A program made the translations under genes and the position numbers. From BCD1 sp942492125 (GTDB lineage Bacteria > Bacteroidota > Bacteroidia > Chitinophagales > Saprospiraceae), in the NCBI GenBank assembly GCA_942492125.1, contig CALODM010000025.1, forward strand, positions 1-64,000: 64,000 nt of DNA, in the 5' to 3' direction. The notes beneath the pieces are model-generated. The model ran no database searches. It was not told the DNA's origin and was given only the letters and a program-made list of their open reading frames with translations. Shown here piece by piece: positions 62,033 through 64,000 of the stretch; within the stretch, counting starts at the first letter, position 1; each line of letters begins with the position of its first letter.

Positions 62033-64000
62033 ATGTTTACCCGACTAGTATTTACACTCTTTTTAATTAGTGTCTCCTCGTTTTTATGGACACAACAAAC
62101 TACAGGCATGAAGGAAGACCCTTATGCCAGAACCTATACAACACAGAGAACGGACACACCACCAAAGATCAACGGAATGTTCGATGATGAAGCTTGGCAA
62201 AATGCCAACTGGGCAGGAGATTTCATCCAGTACGATCCGGAAAATGAAGCTGCTCCTTCACAAAGAACCGAGTTCGCCATCCTCTATGACGATGTGAATA
62301 TCTACGTTGCCATAAAAGCCTACGACACCGAGCCTGAAAAGATTGAAAAGCGGCTGACCCGTCGTGATGAATGGCAGGGCGATATCGCCGGCATCCACTT
62401 TGACAGTTATTACGACAAAAGGACGGCCTTTGCCTTTATGGTCAGTGCTGCCGGAGTCAAAAATGACGGCTTTACCAGCAATGATAACGATGATGAATTT
62501 GACGATACCTGGGATCCGATATGGCATGTAAAGACCAAAGTCCATGCAGAGGGGTGGAACGCCGAAATGATGATCCCCCTGAGTCAGCTTCGCTTCAATG
62601 ACATGGCCCAACAAACATGGGGACTTCAGGTGGGCAGAAACATTTTCAGGAATGACGAATGGAGTTTGTGGAAACACATTCCCCGCGACGCTGCCGGGTG
62701 GGTAAGCCGTTATGGGGAGATGGCAGGTATTGAAAACATCAAACCTATGAGACAGGTGGAGTTGGCACCCTTCGTTGTGGGCAGTACCGAATTATACGAA
62801 GCGGAGGAGGGCAATCCATTTGAAGACGGAAGCGACCTGAATGCCAATATCGGGTTAGACGGTAAAATCGGCATCACCAATGACCTCATCCTCGACTTCA
62901 CCATCAATCCCGACTTTGGGCAGGTAGAAGCAGACCCCTCCCAGGTTAACCTCTCTGCCTTTGAAATATTCTTCCGGGAGCGGAGACCGTTTTTCATTGA
63001 AGGCAATAACATCACCCATTTTCAACTCACCCCCGGAGACAGTCCCTGGTCTCAGGACAATCTTTTTTATTCGAGACGGATCGGGCGCACCCCTCATGGT
63101 GATCCGGAGCTCGCCGATGGGGAATTCATGAAATTCCCGAATAACACCCGAATCCTGGGAGCCTTCAAACTGACGGGTAAAACGCAAAAAGGGTGGTCTG
63201 TTGGCATTATTGAAAGTATTACCAATCGGGAAAAGGCCATCATTGACAATAACGGCAACAGAAGAGAAGCAGCAGTGGAACCCCTTTCGAATTATTTCGT
63301 GGCCAGGGTTCAAAAAGACATCAACAAAGGTAATACGATTATTGGTGGCATGATAACTTCCACCTACCGCGACATTGTTAATGAAGACCTGTTGTTCCTG
63401 CCTAAATCTGCAGTTACCGGAGGTGTTGATTTTACACAATATTTCAAAAACAGAACTTATTTCATTTCCGCAAGCCTGGCTGCGAGTCAGGTTTCGGGTG
63501 ATCAATGGGCCATTCAGGAATTGCAGGAATCATCCCGGCATTTCTACCAGCGACCTGATGCCGAATATTTATCTTATGATCCCAGCCGGACCTCTCTTGC
63601 CGGCACGGGAGGCACTTTGCTTGCCGGAAGACTAACCAATAGTGGCCTGAGGTTCCTGTTTAACGCCACGTGGAGATCCCCCGGCCTGGAACTGAACGAT
63701 GTTGGATTCATGCGTTCCGGTGACAATATTTTCCAATTCTTTTGGGCAGGATACCAGATCAATAAGCCTTTTTCCATCTTTCGCTGGATGAGTATCAATG
63801 CCAACCAATGGGCTGGATTTGATTTTGGTGCCAACAATCTGTTTAAAGGAGGGAACATCAATTTCAATACCCAATTTACAAACTTTTGGTCTTTGGGTTT
63901 AGGGATCAACCGGGAAGGACAGGGGGTATCCAACACCATGTTACGCGGAGGGCCTTCCATTGTGGAAAATGGCAGGTGGAACTGCTTTACCAGTGTAAGC
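62033..64000 (+). CDS. DUF5916 outer-membrane protein with CBM9-like N-terminal domain (3' end beyond the window)
   Basis: 656 residues are visible from the ATG at 62033 to the window edge with no stop. A signal peptide (FTRLVFTLFLISVSSFLWTQ) is followed by a CBM9-like domain (about 45-200: PPKINGMFDDEAWQNANW, VNIYVAIKAYD, WNAEMMIPLSQLRF). The DUF5916 barrel follows (DFTINPDFGQVEADPSQVNLSAFEIFFRERRPFFIEGNN). The family is linked to polysaccharide or peptide breakdown at the outer membrane of Bacteroidota, with no proven activity. It begins 199 nt after the LRR operon. Confidence 0.9.
   Translation, partial: MFTRLVFTLFLISVSSFLWTQQTTGMKEDPYARTYTTQRTDTPPKINGMFDDEAWQNANWAGDFIQYDPENEAAPSQRTEFAILYDDVNIYVAIKAYDTEPEKIEKRLTRRDEWQGDIAGIHFDSYYDKRTAFAFMVSAAGVKNDGFTSNDNDDEFDDTWDPIWHVKTKVHAEGWNAEMMIPLSQLRFNDMAQQTWGLQVGRNIFRNDEWSLWKHIPRDAAGWVSRYGEMAGIENIKPMRQVELAPFVVGSTELYEAEEGNPFEDGSDLNANIGLDGKIGITNDLILDFTINPDFGQVEADPSQVNLSAFEIFFRERRPFFIEGNNITHFQLTPGDSPWSQDNLFYSRRIGRTPHGDPELADGEFMKFPNNTRILGAFKLTGKTQKGWSVGIIESITNREKAIIDNNGNRREAAVEPLSNYFVARVQKDINKGNTIIGGMITSTYRDIVNEDLLFLPKSAVTGGVDFTQYFKNRTYFISASLAASQVSGDQWAIQELQESSRHFYQRPDAEYLSYDPSRTSLAGTGGTLLAGRLTNSGLRFLFNATWRSPGLELNDVGFMRSGDNIFQFFWAGYQINKPFSIFRWMSINANQWAGFDFGANNLFKGGNINFNTQFTNFWSLGLGINREGQGVSNTMLRGGPSIVENGRWNCFTSVS

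Noticed and set aside
1..64000. CRISPR array, insertion sequence, prophage or tRNA
   Set aside because: No regularly spaced direct repeats with unique spacers, no transposase or integrase frame, and no cloverleaf-like sequence were seen. The only periodic repeats are the protein-coding LRR units and the short pair before scpA.

Overview
The window is a contiguous piece of a Bacteroidota chromosome, most likely from the class Saprospiria or a close relative. Several signs point there. There is a six-gene Na+-pumping NADH:quinone reductase locus, a cbb3 oxidase locus with a fused CcoN-CcoO subunit and a mono-heme CcoP, and families typical of Bacteroidota (DUF3078, DUF2490, DUF4838, DUF5916, DUF5522, EAD11). 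Bacteroidota-type promoter elements (TAnnTTTG) occur and recognisable Shine-Dalgarno sites are few. The species assignment is inference. No tRNA, CRISPR array, insertion sequence or phage gene was seen.

Layout. 1-8.9 kb: the 3' end of a 5S rRNA with its terminator, then plus-strand genes for a methyltransferase, an ECF sigma factor with a small partner, an MscS-like channel, a DUF3078 outer-membrane protein, DNA polymerase I, an LpxD-type acyltransferase and a Uma2 protein. 9-17.8 kb (minus): small genes, an AraC regulator, a VOC protein and the nqrABCDEF operon. Its NqrA carries an unusual N-terminal signal/anchor extension. 18-24.7 kb: a lipoprotein, NhaC-type antiporter, DinB-cupin fusion, diheme cytochrome c, and a small Rrf2-regulated cluster whose three genes share a 17-bp AT-rich operator-like repeat. 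24.8-31 kb (minus): a type I-like exporter (ABC, HlyD, TolC) with an embedded thioesterase. 31-38.9 kb (minus): acetyltransferases, a P-loop kinase, tandem secreted paralogues, cupin, VOC and zinc-ribbon proteins, an EAD11-domain protein and RsgA.

39-50.4 kb: RidA, an ATP-grasp enzyme, and the cbb3 oxidase region (tauE/safE-like, ccoH, ccoG, ccoP, ccoQ, ccoNO, ccoS on minus; ccoI on plus). Three TGAC-N4-GTCA palindromes of the Crp/Fnr type each lie about 30 bp upstream of a TAnnTTTG-like element. This predicts oxygen- or redox-responsive control of the whole set. 50.5-54.9 kb: a DUF4838 lipoprotein, a truncated patatin, an RsmI-like methyltransferase and scpA.

The most interesting region is 55.0-61.8 kb. 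Four tightly packed plus-strand genes encode a degenerate SIR2-like protein with a C-terminal EAD11 domain, an nSTAND ATPase with a late transmembrane helix and coiled-coil tail, and two exported leucine-rich-repeat proteins sharing one N-terminal module. The parts resemble an NLR-type sensor (effector-side adaptor, STAND switch, LRR sensor) split into separate polypeptides and apparently across the inner membrane. A second EAD11 protein lies 17 kb away. The window ends inside a DUF5916 outer-membrane protein.
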